Origin: Thermoanaerobaculia bacterium
GTDB lineage: Bacteria; Bacteroidota; Bacteroidia; Chitinophagales; Saprospiraceae
Length of the DNA stretch: 9,828 bases
Reading direction: 5' to 3'
Assembly: GCA_023151335.1 (NCBI GenBank)
Contig: JAKLJF010000133.1
Location: 1 to 9,828 of the forward strand
How positions within the stretch are numbered: position 1 is the stretch's first letter; each line of letters starts with the position of its first letter. A program made the translations under genes and the position numbers. Shown piece after piece: positions 1-6,149 of the stretch. The notes beneath the pieces were generated by a model that did no database searches, had not been told where the DNA came from, and saw only the letters and a program-made list of their open reading frames with translations.

Positions 1-2
1 TC

Positions 3-863
3 AACTGGATATGGAGCAACAACCTGCCTCAACAAGCCTGGGAAGCCGTTTTGTTGCACCACCGCCTGTTTCCGGAGGACATGCCGGCCCGCTCGGAATG
101 GTCCGAACTGGGCGGGGAGTTGCCCACGCCCTTCCGCGATGTCGCGGGAATGCGGTTTTTGCTGGAAAAGACCGGGGACAAAAATCTCGATCCGGCCTTG
201 CGGGAGGCCGCCCTGCGTTTTTTCTCCGGCGCCGCTCAAGGCAACGAATTGCCGGATGCCGAACGATCCTTTTTGTTTAGAACAATCGAAAAATTGTACC
301 CGGAAATGACCCCGGAACAGCGGCTGTTTGCCATTTACGCGGCTTCCGGACTTGCTTTTGACTACGAAGGTCATATCAGAGTGCCCGACGCCCTGCCGTT
401 TTTTGTAGAAGCGAGACGGCAGGCTGCTCCCGGCTACCTTCGGAATACCATCGCGGAAATCATCGCCCGCCACAGTACAGCCGAAGCCTGGCAAGCCGTT
501 TCGGGCAATGAAGGCCGGGTGTTGGTCACCTTGTCCAACTTTTACTACGACAGCGTCAAACAAACCATACGCTTCGGGTTTTACCAGGCCGCCGGCGTGG
601 AGGGATTGTACGAACACCCGGTGCTGGAGCTGTTTCAGACCGACCGGGCAGACCGGGAGGTTAACCGCCGGGAAATGCCGCTACCCGTTACTTATCCAAA
701 AATCGACTGGGAGAAGGCCTCTTTGCGCTCATATGGCGCGGCCAGTATAGAGGTGCCTGCCGGCGATTTACCCCGCGGCGAATGGCATTTTCGCGCCAGG
801 GGTACGGCGGGCGAGCAGCGGCAATACCGTTGGGTGTCGGAGCCGGCGGTTTTTCGCTTCTGA
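3..863 (+). CDS. Unrecognised protein, C-terminal part (5' end outside window)
   Basis: The reading frame is open from the first bases of the window to a TGA at 861-863, so the true start lies upstream. A TTG at 51 is only an internal codon of this frame. I do not recognise the family. The visible ~286 residues contain a mainly helical section rich in Leu, Glu and Arg (roughly the first 170 residues), then a section with alternating hydrophobic residues and many aromatics (…VLVTLSNFYYDSVKQ…), which looks like a small beta-rich domain ending in …RWVSEPAVFRF. No transmembrane segment and no catalytic signature is visible. A beta-type C-terminus would fit a secreted or surface protein, but that is a guess because the N-terminus and any signal peptide are missing. 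It converges on the HD-domain gene with a 13-bp gap and no recognisable terminator between them. Coding status is well supported by the long open frame and normal composition; the function is unknown. Confidence 0.8.
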   Translation, partial: NWIWSNNLPQQAWEAVLLHHRLFPEDMPARSEWSELGGELPTPFRDVAGMRFLLEKTGDKNLDPALREAALRFFSGAAQGNELPDAERSFLFRTIEKLYPEMTPEQRLFAIYAASGLAFDYEGHIRVPDALPFFVEARRQAAPGYLRNTIAEIIARHSTAEAWQAVSGNEGRVLVTLSNFYYDSVKQTIRFGFYQAAGVEGLYEHPVLELFQTDRADREVNRREMPLPVTYPKIDWEKASLRSYGAASIEVPAGDLPRGEWHFRARGTAGEQRQYRWVSEPAVFRF

Positions 864-876
864 AACTGCGGATCGT

Positions 877-1473
877 TTACACGGCAGGATAAGTGGCTAC
901 CAACCCTTTCAATTCTTCCAGGTATTGTTGCTTTACCGGCTCGCGCAACAGTTTATTGGTGCGGGTATGAAAGCGGTGGGCCGTGAGGAAACTGACCTGC
1001 AGGCGGTTCCAGGCCTGTTCGCCGGAAATGAGTTTGTACGCGCTCAGTTCTTCAAACAGGGTTTCGCCGATGGGATAAAAATCGGCGCGGCCCAGGTAGT
1101 CGAGGTCGGCGTCGCAGATGATCTCTTCCAGCAGGTTGGTGGGCGACTGGGGTATTTTGGTCGCCATGATCATGCCGCATATCGCTTCGATATCCTCCGG
1201 GGTGTATCCGAAATCGGGCAGTGCAGCGCGGGCGATCAGGCAGCCTTCAAACTCATGGCCGGCGTGTTTGTTTTTCACGAAACCGCAGTCGTGATACAAG
1301 GCCGCGGTTTTTACCAGCACCAGGCCCCGGCCATGCACTCCTTCACTGCCGCACAGCGCCTTAGCCACCCGAAGGACGTCGAGGGTATGGTGCAGGCCGT
1401 GGTAATACAGTTGCTCAGAAAGCTCCGACTGCATTTTGGCCAGGATGAAGTGTTTGGCGCCGCGGTAATCCAT
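877..1473 (-). CDS. HD-domain metal-dependent phosphohydrolase
   Basis: This is a 198-residue cytosolic protein of the HD superfamily, whose members hydrolyse phosphoester or nucleotide substrates with a bound divalent metal. The ligand set is complete: His29 in YHGLHHTLDVL, His61-Asp62 in AALYHDCGF, His73 in AGHEFEG, and Asp121 in IICDADLDYLG. The substrate cannot be read from the sequence. The YHxxxHTLDV and CDADLDYLG signatures match the small stand-alone HD proteins common in Bacteroidota and Cyanobacteria, some of which sit beside or are fused to adenylate cyclase-type domains; no such partner is visible here. The ATG at 1473 is chosen because it gives a family-typical start just before the first helix; there is no Shine-Dalgarno sequence. 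The gene is divergent from the DUF937 gene and convergent with the unknown gene on its left. Family assignment is firm; the biochemical role is open. Confidence 0.9.
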   Translation of the reverse strand: MDYRGAKHFILAKMQSELSEQLYYHGLHHTLDVLRVAKALCGSEGVHGRGLVLVKTAALYHDCGFVKNKHAGHEFEGCLIARAALPDFGYTPEDIEAICGMIMATKIPQSPTNLLEEIICDADLDYLGRADFYPIGETLFEELSAYKLISGEQAWNRLQVSFLTAHRFHTRTNKLLREPVKQQYLEELKGLVATYPAV

Positions 1474-1560
1474 TAACTGCTCGGTGTTTTCGCTGAACGT
1501 TGTCTTTGATGGCTTTGTTGGACAACGGACAGCGTAAAAATCAATATTTTCTGAAAATTA

Positions 1561-1616
1561 GCTCAACCGGATTAAAATAATTTGCTCAATGAGCCAAATT
1601 TGTGCCGGTTTGGAGC
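1561..1616. repeat. 56-nt imperfect palindrome in a divergent spacer
   Basis: Two nested inverted repeats share one centre. The inner one (1579-1600) has arms AATTTG-CTCA and TGAG-CCAAATT around a single A near 1590, with one unpaired base. The outer one pairs GCTCAACCGG (1561-1570) with CCGGTTTGGAGC (1605-1616), with a two-base bulge. It lies upstream of both the HD-domain gene (-) and the DUF937 gene (+). No T-run follows either arm, so it does not look like an intrinsic terminator. A dimeric-regulator operator or a dispersed repeat are the main possibilities. Confidence 0.6.
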
Positions 1617-1631
1617 TTGGAGGATAATAAT

Positions 1632-1682
1632 ATGCCGGTTTTTTGTTACCTTCCGGAAAAATTCCGTCGAATGCGCGTTTGA
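1632..1682 (+). other. Possible 16-codon micro-ORF with Shine-Dalgarno
   Basis: An ATG at 1632 follows GGAGG (1619-1623) at an 8-nt spacing. It opens a short frame, MPVFCYLPEKFRRMRV, ending at TGA 1680-1682. A strong Shine-Dalgarno is uncommon in Bacteroidota, which is the only reason to list this. The ORF lies 76 bp upstream of the DUF937 start, so it could be a leader peptide. Equally, a 16-codon frame is easily produced by chance. No homology is claimed. Confidence 0.15.
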
Positions 1683-1758
1683 TATAACCCGCCTGTGAAA
1701 GTTTCGTTTTATTTATTCAACTTCATTTTTTCACGATATCCAAAAAAAATTCTGACGT

Positions 1759-2400
1759 ATGGATTTAATGCAAATACTACAAAGCCAGCTCTCCGACGAT
1801 GTGCTTGGGCAACTTAGCGATCAGATCGGCGCTGATAAACAACAAACCGCCGTCGCGGCAAACGGTATTTTTGCCACCCTGCTGGGCGGGCTGGCTAACA
1901 ACGCCTCCAACGAATCCGGGCTTTCTTCTCTGGCGTCTGCGCTCGACCGCGACCACGATGGCAGTGTGTTAGACGACCTGATGGGCATTGTAGGTGGCAT
2001 GATGCAGGGCGGCGGCGAAGCGCCTGCCGCCAAAGCAATGAACGGCGCCGGAATCCTGGGTCATATCCTGGGTGATCGCCAGGAAGTAGCCGCTCAACAG
2101 ATCAGCCAGTCTTCCGGCCTGAACATCGGCCAGATCATGAAACTGATGCCGATCCTGGCCCCCATCGTCATGGGGGTATTGGGCCGGGCTAAAAATTCGG
2201 GCGGTCTCGACCTGGGCGGGCTGGCCAATATCCTGATGGGGTCGGCGCAAAACGCGCAGTCGGGTGGCTTCGGCGACCTGATCGGCTCGGTTTTGGGCGG
2301 CGTGTTGAGCGGCGCTCAACAACAACAACAACCGCAACAACAACAGGGCGGCGGTTTGTTCGGGCAGATTCTGGGCGGACTTTTTGGCGGCAAACGCTGA
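1759..2400 (+). CDS. DUF937 family protein (YidB-like)
   Basis: This 213-residue protein belongs to the DUF937 family, whose biochemical function is not established. Residues 1 to about 145 form the recognisable domain: helical, rich in Gly, Ala and Leu, beginning MDLMQILQSQLSDDVLGQLSDQIGAD and containing AANGIFATLLGGLANN. Residues 63-74 (DRDHDGSVLDDL) resemble an EF-hand/dockerin-type DxDxDG loop, a recurrent element in this family; calcium binding is untested. The C-terminal third (about 147-213) is Gly-rich with short GGL/GQILGGL segments and a Gln-rich tract at 187-196. There is no signal peptide or clear transmembrane helix. The start at 1759 is the first Met of the domain. The upstream stretch is A-rich with no Shine-Dalgarno, and I see no good TAnnTTTG element. 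The gene is followed by a structured 3' spacer and a terminator, so it is probably transcribed alone. Confidence 0.9.
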   Translation: MDLMQILQSQLSDDVLGQLSDQIGADKQQTAVAANGIFATLLGGLANNASNESGLSSLASALDRDHDGSVLDDLMGIVGGMMQGGGEAPAAKAMNGAGILGHILGDRQEVAAQQISQSSGLNIGQIMKLMPILAPIVMGVLGRAKNSGGLDLGGLANILMGSAQNAQSGGFGDLIGSVLGGVLSGAQQQQQPQQQQGGGLFGQILGGLFGGKR

Positions 2401-2405
2401 AAGGG

Positions 2406-2498
2406 GCGTTATTGAACGTCATTGGTCGTCATTAAGCGTCATTGGTGGCAGGCCTTTGGTTTTGAAGGCACCAAATGACCAATGACGTTCAATGACGC
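2406..2498. repeat. 22-bp inverted repeat built from tandem short repeats
   Basis: The left arm (2406-2427) and right arm (2477-2498) are complementary over 22 bp with a single T/G pair. The inner 17 bp, 2411-2427 against 2477-2493, is perfect. Each arm is made of repeats. On the left, 10-nt units ATTGAACGTC, ATTGGTCGTC and ATTAAGCGTC run head to tail (2411-2440). On the right, the heptamer AATGACG recurs at 10-nt spacing (2481, 2491, 2501), preceded by AATGACC (2474-2480). The loop holds a smaller hairpin, GCCTT (2452-2456) with AAGGC (2465-2469). The element lies just after the DUF937 stop and before the terminator, so on + it would form a long 3'-UTR stem. Confidence 0.8.
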
Positions 2499-2521
2499 TT
2501 AATGACGCCTAACGACTTAAT

Positions 2522-2559
2522 AAAAATCCCCCGCAGGCTTACCGCCGCGGGGGATTTTT
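2522..2559. terminator. Bidirectional intrinsic terminator
   Basis: A perfect 13-bp stem, AAAAATCCCCCGC (2522-2534) with GCGGGGGATTTTT (2547-2559), flanks a 12-nt loop that can add three more GC pairs. The T-run follows the GC stem on + and the A-run becomes a T-run on -. It therefore serves both convergent genes: DUF937 on + (stop at 2400) and rpsA on - (stop at 2578). Confidence 0.93.
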
Positions 2560-2577
2560 TATTCCTAAAATCAGAAA

Positions 2578-4773
2578 CTACTCTTTTTCATCTCCCAGCG
2601 CTTCTTTCAGTTGAGCCAGGGCTGCGAGATCGCCGAGGGTTTCTTTTTCCACTTTTTTCTGTACATCGGCGATAGCGGCCTGTGCTTCGCCTTCTTCTTT
2701 GGCGCGTTCGGCTTTAACGGCCGCTTCGGCCTTGTATTTCAGATCCTCCAGGTAGCGGGTATGCGACACCAGGATGCGGCGGTCTTCTTTGTTGAACTCG
2801 ATGACTTTCACCGTCAGTTCTTCGCCGGGTTCCACCACCTGACCGTCGTCTTTGCGGATGTGTTTGGCCGGGGCGAAGGCTTCCAGACCGTGGGGCAGTT
2901 GGAAGGTAGCGCCTTTGTCGTCGCGTTTCAGTACGGTAGCCACATGGTAGGAACCGACAGGGAAAATCGTTTCGAATGCATCCCAGGGGTTTTCTTCCGT
3001 TTGTTTGTGGCCCAGGCTGATCTGGCGTTTGTCTTTGTCCACATCCAGCACCACCACTTCGATGGGCGCGCCCACTTTGGTGAATTCGCTGGGGTGCGCG
3101 TAGCGTTTCGTCCAGCTCAGGTCGCTGATGTGCACCATGCCGCCTACGCCTTCGCTCAGTTCGACGAAGATGCCGTAGTTGGTCATGTTTTTCACGGTGC
3201 CGGTATGGCGGGTGCCCGGGGCGAAGCTTTCGTCGATCTCGCTCCAGGGATCGGCCGTGAGTTGTTTGATGGACAACGACATTTTGCGGTCGGCGCGGTC
3301 GATGGTTACGACGCGGGCTTCCACTTCCTGGCCCATTTTGAAATATTCCTTGGCGTTGACGCTCTGGTTGCCCCAGCTGATCTCGCTGATGTGGATCAGG
3401 CCTTCTACGCCCGGCATGATCTCCACGAACGCGCCGTAGTCTTCGATATTGACGACGCGGCCAGTGACCACTGCGCCTTCGGTGACGTCGGCCGGCAGCA
3501 CTTCCCACGGGTGCGGGGTGAGTTGTTTGAGGCCGAGGCTGATGCGTTTTTTGTTTTCGTCGAAGTCGAGCACCACCACGTTGATACGCTGGTTGAGTTG
3601 CAGCACTTCGCTCGGATGGCCGATGCGGCCCCAGCTGATATCGGTGATGTACAGCAGGCCGTCGACACCGCCGAGGTCGAGGAATGCGCCGAAGTCGGTG
3701 ATGTTTTTAACGATCCCTTCGAGTACCTGACCTTTTTCGAGGCTGGCGAGGATCTGCTCCCGCTGTTCGGCCAGGTCGCTTTCGATGAGGGCTTTGTGGC
3801 TGACCACGGCGTTTTTGATCTGCTCGTTGATCTTGACCACTTTAAATTCCATCACTTTATTAACGTACTGGTCGTAGTCGATCACCGGTTTGATGTCGAT
3901 CTGGGAGCCGGGCAGGAAGGTTTCCAGGCCGCCGCAGTCGACGATCAGGCCGCCTTTGGTTTTGCTGATGACCGTACCGCGGATGATCGTGCCGTTTCTG
4001 AACGAATCGACGATGCTTTCCCAGGCGCGCAGGATCTTGGCTTTTTTGCGCGAGAGACCGAGCTGGCCCTGGCTGTCTTCCTGGCTTTCCACGTATACTT
4101 CCACTTCGTCGCCCTGTTTGATGTCGGGCGTGTCGCGGAATTCGTTGAGGGAGATCAGACCGTCGCTTTTGTAGTTGATGTCCAAAACCACGTCGCCGCC
4201 GCTGATGGCGCTGACTTTGCCTTTGATGATCTCATTTTCGGCAACGTTGCTCAGCGTGACGGCGTACTGTTTCAGGTAGTCGGTGCGTTCGGCATCGGAG
4301 TAAGCGATGGCGCCGCGTTTGTCCATGTTCCAGTTAAAATCGTCGTGCGCACCGCCGGGCATAACCGGATCGAAAACCGGCAATTCCACTTCTTCCTCTT
4401 CTTCTTCGGGCAGGATTTCTTCTTCTGCTTCGGCAGCCGCCGGCGTTTCCGTTTCTTCTTCGATGTCTTCCCCGGCAGTAGCTTCTTCTTCCTCCGTTTC
4501 TTCTTCCACTACTTCCGCAAGCACCGGTTCGGCTTCAATCACTTCGGCGATTTCTTCTGCTGCTTCCACGACGGATGTTGTTTCAGCCACTACTTCGGGC
4601 GCCGTTTCTTCCACGGCGGGCGTTTCTTCGGCAGCGGTTTCTTCGGCAACCGGTTTTTCTTCCTCCGGTGTGGGTGCTTCAACGGTAGCCGTTACTGCCG
4701 CGGCGGTTTCTTCCGCCGGCGTTTGATTTTCTTCCGGGTCTTGGGTGATTTCTTTTTCGTCGTCGAGTAACAT
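2578..4773 (-). CDS. rpsA: 30S ribosomal protein S1
   Basis: S1 binds mRNA at the 30S subunit and helps initiation, which matters where Shine-Dalgarno sequences are weak. Residues 1 to about 132 are a low-complexity acidic extension (52 Asp/Glu in the first 130 residues, two Lys, no Arg). Six S1 (OB-fold) repeats follow at about 179-243, 259-326, 346-416, 431-504, 518-589 and 605-671. Repeats 3-5 are the most canonical (e.g. DFGAFLDLGGVDGLLYITDISW). A charged Ala/Glu/Lys-rich tail runs from 672 to 731. The start is set at ATG 4773 (MLLDDEKEI): the frame stays open farther upstream to 5163, but that part crosses the promoter and overlaps the GNAT gene on the other strand. There is no Shine-Dalgarno; the start follows a T/A-rich run. 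At 731 residues it is longer than the ~560-residue E. coli S1, mainly because of the acidic extension. Confidence 0.95.
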   Translation of the reverse strand: MLLDDEKEITQDPEENQTPAEETAAAVTATVEAPTPEEEKPVAEETAAEETPAVEETAPEVVAETTSVVEAAEEIAEVIEAEPVLAEVVEEETEEEEATAGEDIEEETETPAAAEAEEEILPEEEEEEVELPVFDPVMPGGAHDDFNWNMDKRGAIAYSDAERTDYLKQYAVTLSNVAENEIIKGKVSAISGGDVVLDINYKSDGLISLNEFRDTPDIKQGDEVEVYVESQEDSQGQLGLSRKKAKILRAWESIVDSFRNGTIIRGTVISKTKGGLIVDCGGLETFLPGSQIDIKPVIDYDQYVNKVMEFKVVKINEQIKNAVVSHKALIESDLAEQREQILASLEKGQVLEGIVKNITDFGAFLDLGGVDGLLYITDISWGRIGHPSEVLQLNQRINVVVLDFDENKKRISLGLKQLTPHPWEVLPADVTEGAVVTGRVVNIEDYGAFVEIMPGVEGLIHISEISWGNQSVNAKEYFKMGQEVEARVVTIDRADRKMSLSIKQLTADPWSEIDESFAPGTRHTGTVKNMTNYGIFVELSEGVGGMVHISDLSWTKRYAHPSEFTKVGAPIEVVVLDVDKDKRQISLGHKQTEENPWDAFETIFPVGSYHVATVLKRDDKGATFQLPHGLEAFAPAKHIRKDDGQVVEPGEELTVKVIEFNKEDRRILVSHTRYLEDLKYKAEAAVKAERAKEEGEAQAAIADVQKKVEKETLGDLAALAQLKEALGDEKE

Positions 4774-4861
4774 AATAAAATAAGCGGTTGATTTCGAGGC
4801 TTTTTTGATGCTTACTGCTTTGCCGGCTTCACTTCGGGGCGAAACCGTTACCCCTTTTGAT

Positions 4862-4889
4862 TGCGGAATGCGGATTGATGGATGGCGGA
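4862..4889. repeat. Degenerate heptamer tandem repeat in rpsA leader
   Basis: Four 7-nt units run head to tail on +: TGCGGAA, TGCGGAT, TGATGGA and TGGCGGA. On the minus-strand transcript this gives repeated ATCCGC-type words within the rpsA 5' leader. The third unit is the most diverged. It may be a short tandem expansion with no function. Confidence 0.5.
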
Positions 4890-4920
4890 TTTTAAGGCCC
4901 ACATTATACTTTTCCGATAC

Positions 4921-4941
4921 CGCCTGCTTTAAAAGCGGGCG
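4921..4941. promoter_or_regulatory. Near-perfect palindrome at the rpsA transcription start
   Basis: CGCCTGCTTT (4921-4930) is complementary to AAAGCGGGCG (4932-4941) except at one position. It starts directly after the rpsA -7 element on the minus strand, so it would cover the transcription start. It could be a repressor operator or a hairpin at the very 5' end of the rpsA mRNA. As RNA it would need a loop of about 4-5 nt, leaving roughly 8 pairs with one mismatch. Confidence 0.45.
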
Positions 4942-4949
4942 CAAAGATA
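4942..4949 (-). promoter_or_regulatory. -7 promoter element for rpsA
   Basis: The minus strand reads TATCTTTG, an exact match to the Bacteroidota housekeeping -7 consensus TAnnTTTG. The upstream -33 box is weak (TTC instead of TTG at about 17 nt). The expected start of transcription is near 4935, giving a 5' leader of about 160 nt before the rpsA ATG at 4773. Confidence 0.65.
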
Positions 4950-5024
4950 CGGCCTTTATTTCAGATGAACTATAAAATTCCTGATTTTCAAGTGAATAAT
5001 TTAAAATTTTGCCTGTAATACATG

Positions 5025-5032
5025 TTCCTTTG
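5025..5032 (+). promoter_or_regulatory. Possible -7 element for the GNAT gene
   Basis: TTCCTTTG matches TAnnTTTG at all fixed positions except the second. It lies 18 nt upstream of the ATG at 5051, which would leave a short leader. No TTG -33 box occurs at the usual spacing; the nearest (5009-5011) is too close. Confidence 0.25.
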
Positions 5033-5050
5033 CGGGAAATTAATCCGCCC

Positions 5051-5494
5051 ATGATTTCACTGCTTGTTGCCGACGAATCGCATACCCCTGTTGTAGCCGC
5101 GCTGCTGGCCGGCTTATTCGAAGACGTGGAGCATAACCTCGGCTTCGAGGAATTGCTGGACATATTTCCGGATATCGACGCCGACGATCACCACTCCACT
5201 CTGCTGGCCCTGAATGAAGACGGCGATGCCGTAGGCGTGATCACCATTGCCGAATGTTTGTCGTTGTCGGCCGGCGGACGCTACGGGGTCATTAACGAGC
5301 TGTATGTCGTACCGGACTACCGCTCGGCCGGCGTGGGCAAAATGCTGATGGATTTCGCCAAGGAGATCGGCGAACAACGCGGCTGGACGCGCATCGAGGT
5401 GACCACGCCGGGCGACGAGTTCGACAAAACGCTGCGTTTTTATGAAAGGGAGGGGTTTGTGAAGATCGGGCCGCGGTACAAGTTTGTGTTTTGA
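5051..5494 (+). CDS. GNAT family N-acetyltransferase
   Basis: This 147-residue cytosolic protein is a predicted acetyl-CoA-dependent N-acyltransferase. The GNAT core is clear: beta-4 and motif A at residues 79-99 (GVINELYVVPDYRSAGVGKML), with the pyrophosphate-binding loop R91-S-A-G94-V-G96, then the following helix, and motif B around FYEREGF (130-136), where Tyr131 is the usual candidate general acid. The substrate cannot be inferred. The N-terminal region is acidic (e.g. DIFPDIDADDHH, 37-48). I chose ATG 5051 (MISLLVADESHTPVV), which puts beta-1 at the start as in the family. A TTG at 5009 would add 14 residues that do not look like a GNAT N-terminus and would overlap the likely promoter. 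The gene is divergent from rpsA and convergent with DUF4112. Confidence 0.9.
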   Translation: MISLLVADESHTPVVAALLAGLFEDVEHNLGFEELLDIFPDIDADDHHSTLLALNEDGDAVGVITIAECLSLSAGGRYGVINELYVVPDYRSAGVGKMLMDFAKEIGEQRGWTRIEVTTPGDEFDKTLRFYEREGFVKIGPRYKFVF

Positions 5495-5517
5495 GTCGCG
5501 GCAAAAAATCCACGACT
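5494..5517. other. Small hairpin between convergent GNAT and DUF4112 genes
   Basis: AGTCGCGG (5494-5501) pairs with CCACGACT (5510-5517) over 8 bp with one mismatch, around a CAAAAAAT loop. It begins at the last base of the GNAT stop codon and ends 5 bp before the DUF4112 stop. No T-run follows on either strand, so it is at best a weak terminator or an RNA 3'-end structure. Confidence 0.4.
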
Positions 5518-5521
5518 GCCC

Positions 5522-6013
5522 TCACCCCCACAACCCACTCATCCACTGCCAAACCATGACGAGCAACTTTCCTGTCAGCCAAATCAGTCCTGCCATAAAC
5601 ACGAAGAAAAGCAGGATGAGGAATAGTATCGAGCCCCGCACGCCGGGTTTAGGCGAATCGTCGGCGTAGTAGTTTTTCAGTATTTCCACATTGCGCCGGT
5701 TGGCCTTGTAGCCGAAATCGAACAGATCGCCCAGGAAAGGAATAGTACCCACCACGGCATCGAGCATAAAATTGCCCATCATGCGCAGCAGGATCAGGGG
5801 CCCGGCGCCGCGTTTGAGCATCACGGAAAACAGCACGCCCGACACGGCGAAGCCGGCCACATCGCCCAGGTAAGGCACCAGCCCGATGAGGGCGTCGAGC
5901 CCGAAACGCAGGTTGGTGCCCGGAATGCGGAAGCGGTTGTCGAGCAGCGTGGCGAGGGTGTCGAGGCGGGCGAGGTCGTCGTTGGAAGTCGAAGGTGGCG
6001 GTGTGTGTTCCAT
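5522..6013 (-). CDS. DUF4112 membrane protein
   Basis: This 163-residue protein matches DUF4112, a small membrane family without an assigned function. The family signature covers residues 14-118: LARLDTLATLLDNRFRIPGTNLRFGLDALIGLVPYLGDV, then LDAVVGTIPFLGDLFDFGYKANRRNVEIL. The paired P-x-L-G-D motifs (47-51 and 92-96) and the KANRRN stretch are diagnostic. Hydrophobic segments lie at about 52-67, 71-95 and 128-158; the last, a strong hydrophobic stretch with Trp residues, extends beyond the usual domain. The ATG at 6013 (MEHTPPPSTS) is preferred: the frame runs upstream to 6106, but a perfect -7 element lies between, so a longer form would start before the promoter. There is no Shine-Dalgarno. 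It is likely monocistronic and diverges from the RND gene. Confidence 0.9.
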   Translation of the reverse strand: MEHTPPPSTSNDDLARLDTLATLLDNRFRIPGTNLRFGLDALIGLVPYLGDVAGFAVSGVLFSVMLKRGAGPLILLRMMGNFMLDAVVGTIPFLGDLFDFGYKANRRNVEILKNYYADDSPKPGVRGSILFLILLFFVFMAGLIWLTGKLLVMVWQWMSGLWG

Positions 6014-6029
6014 AATTATCTGATTCCCG

Positions 6030-6037
6030 CAAAAGTA
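6030..6037 (-). promoter_or_regulatory. -7 promoter element for the DUF4112 gene
   Basis: The minus strand reads TACTTTTG, an exact match to TAnnTTTG, 16 nt upstream of the ATG at 6013. The -33 box is not recognisable. The leader would be very short, which is consistent with the absence of a Shine-Dalgarno sequence and supports the 6013 start over the longer frame. Confidence 0.6.
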
Positions 6038-6131
6038 ATAAAAGGCGGACGGGAGTACTGAGTTTCCCCGAACCATCCCCTTCTCCGATTGTTTTTCACT
6101 TCTCACCCAAAAATCCGATCTTAGTGCCCAA

Positions 6132-6149
6132 TTCCGGTCTTTCCGGTCA
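6132..6149. repeat. Tandem TTCCGGTC repeat upstream of the RND gene
   Basis: TTCCGGTC occurs at 6132-6139 and again at 6141-6148, a 9-nt period, just 15 nt before the RND start codon. Two head-to-tail copies this close to a pump gene could be a regulator site, but two copies of an 8-mer are weak evidence. No clear TAnnTTTG element for the RND gene is visible in the 150-bp divergent spacer. Confidence 0.3.

Noticed and set aside
925..1476. 183-codon open frame on + opposite the HD-domain gene
   Set aside because: The HD motif on the minus strand is complete; this frame is its antisense shadow and matches nothing.
1474..1758. A consensus promoter for the HD or DUF937 genes
   Set aside because: Only near matches (for example TAATTTTC on the minus strand at 1560-1553) were found, without a -33 box at normal spacing, so no promoter is annotated.
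2300..2400. Gln-rich CAACAACAA tract in DUF937 as a phase-variation repeat
   Set aside because: The units are trinucleotides in frame, so length change would not switch the frame, and the tract is short and interrupted.
2406..2516. CRISPR-like array
   Set aside because: The repeats are 7-10 nt with spacers of at most 3 nt and are arranged as an inverted repeat, so they do not have CRISPR repeat or spacer dimensions; no cas gene is present.
2611..4770. A 719-codon open frame on + antisense to rpsA
   Set aside because: Its Phe/Arg/Ser-rich translation is the mirror of the Glu-, Lys- and Ala-rich S1 codons. It has no family resemblance, and S1 on the other strand is unambiguous.
4774..5163. 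N-terminal extension of S1 to 861 residues
   Set aside because: The extra 130 codons run through the -7 element and leader and overlap the start of the GNAT gene. The predicted residues look non-coding, and the acidic domain starting MLLDDEKEI is a natural N-terminus.
6014..6106. Longer start for the DUF4112 protein
   Set aside because: The extension would be encoded upstream of the perfect -7 element at 6030-6037 and does not resemble the family N-terminus.
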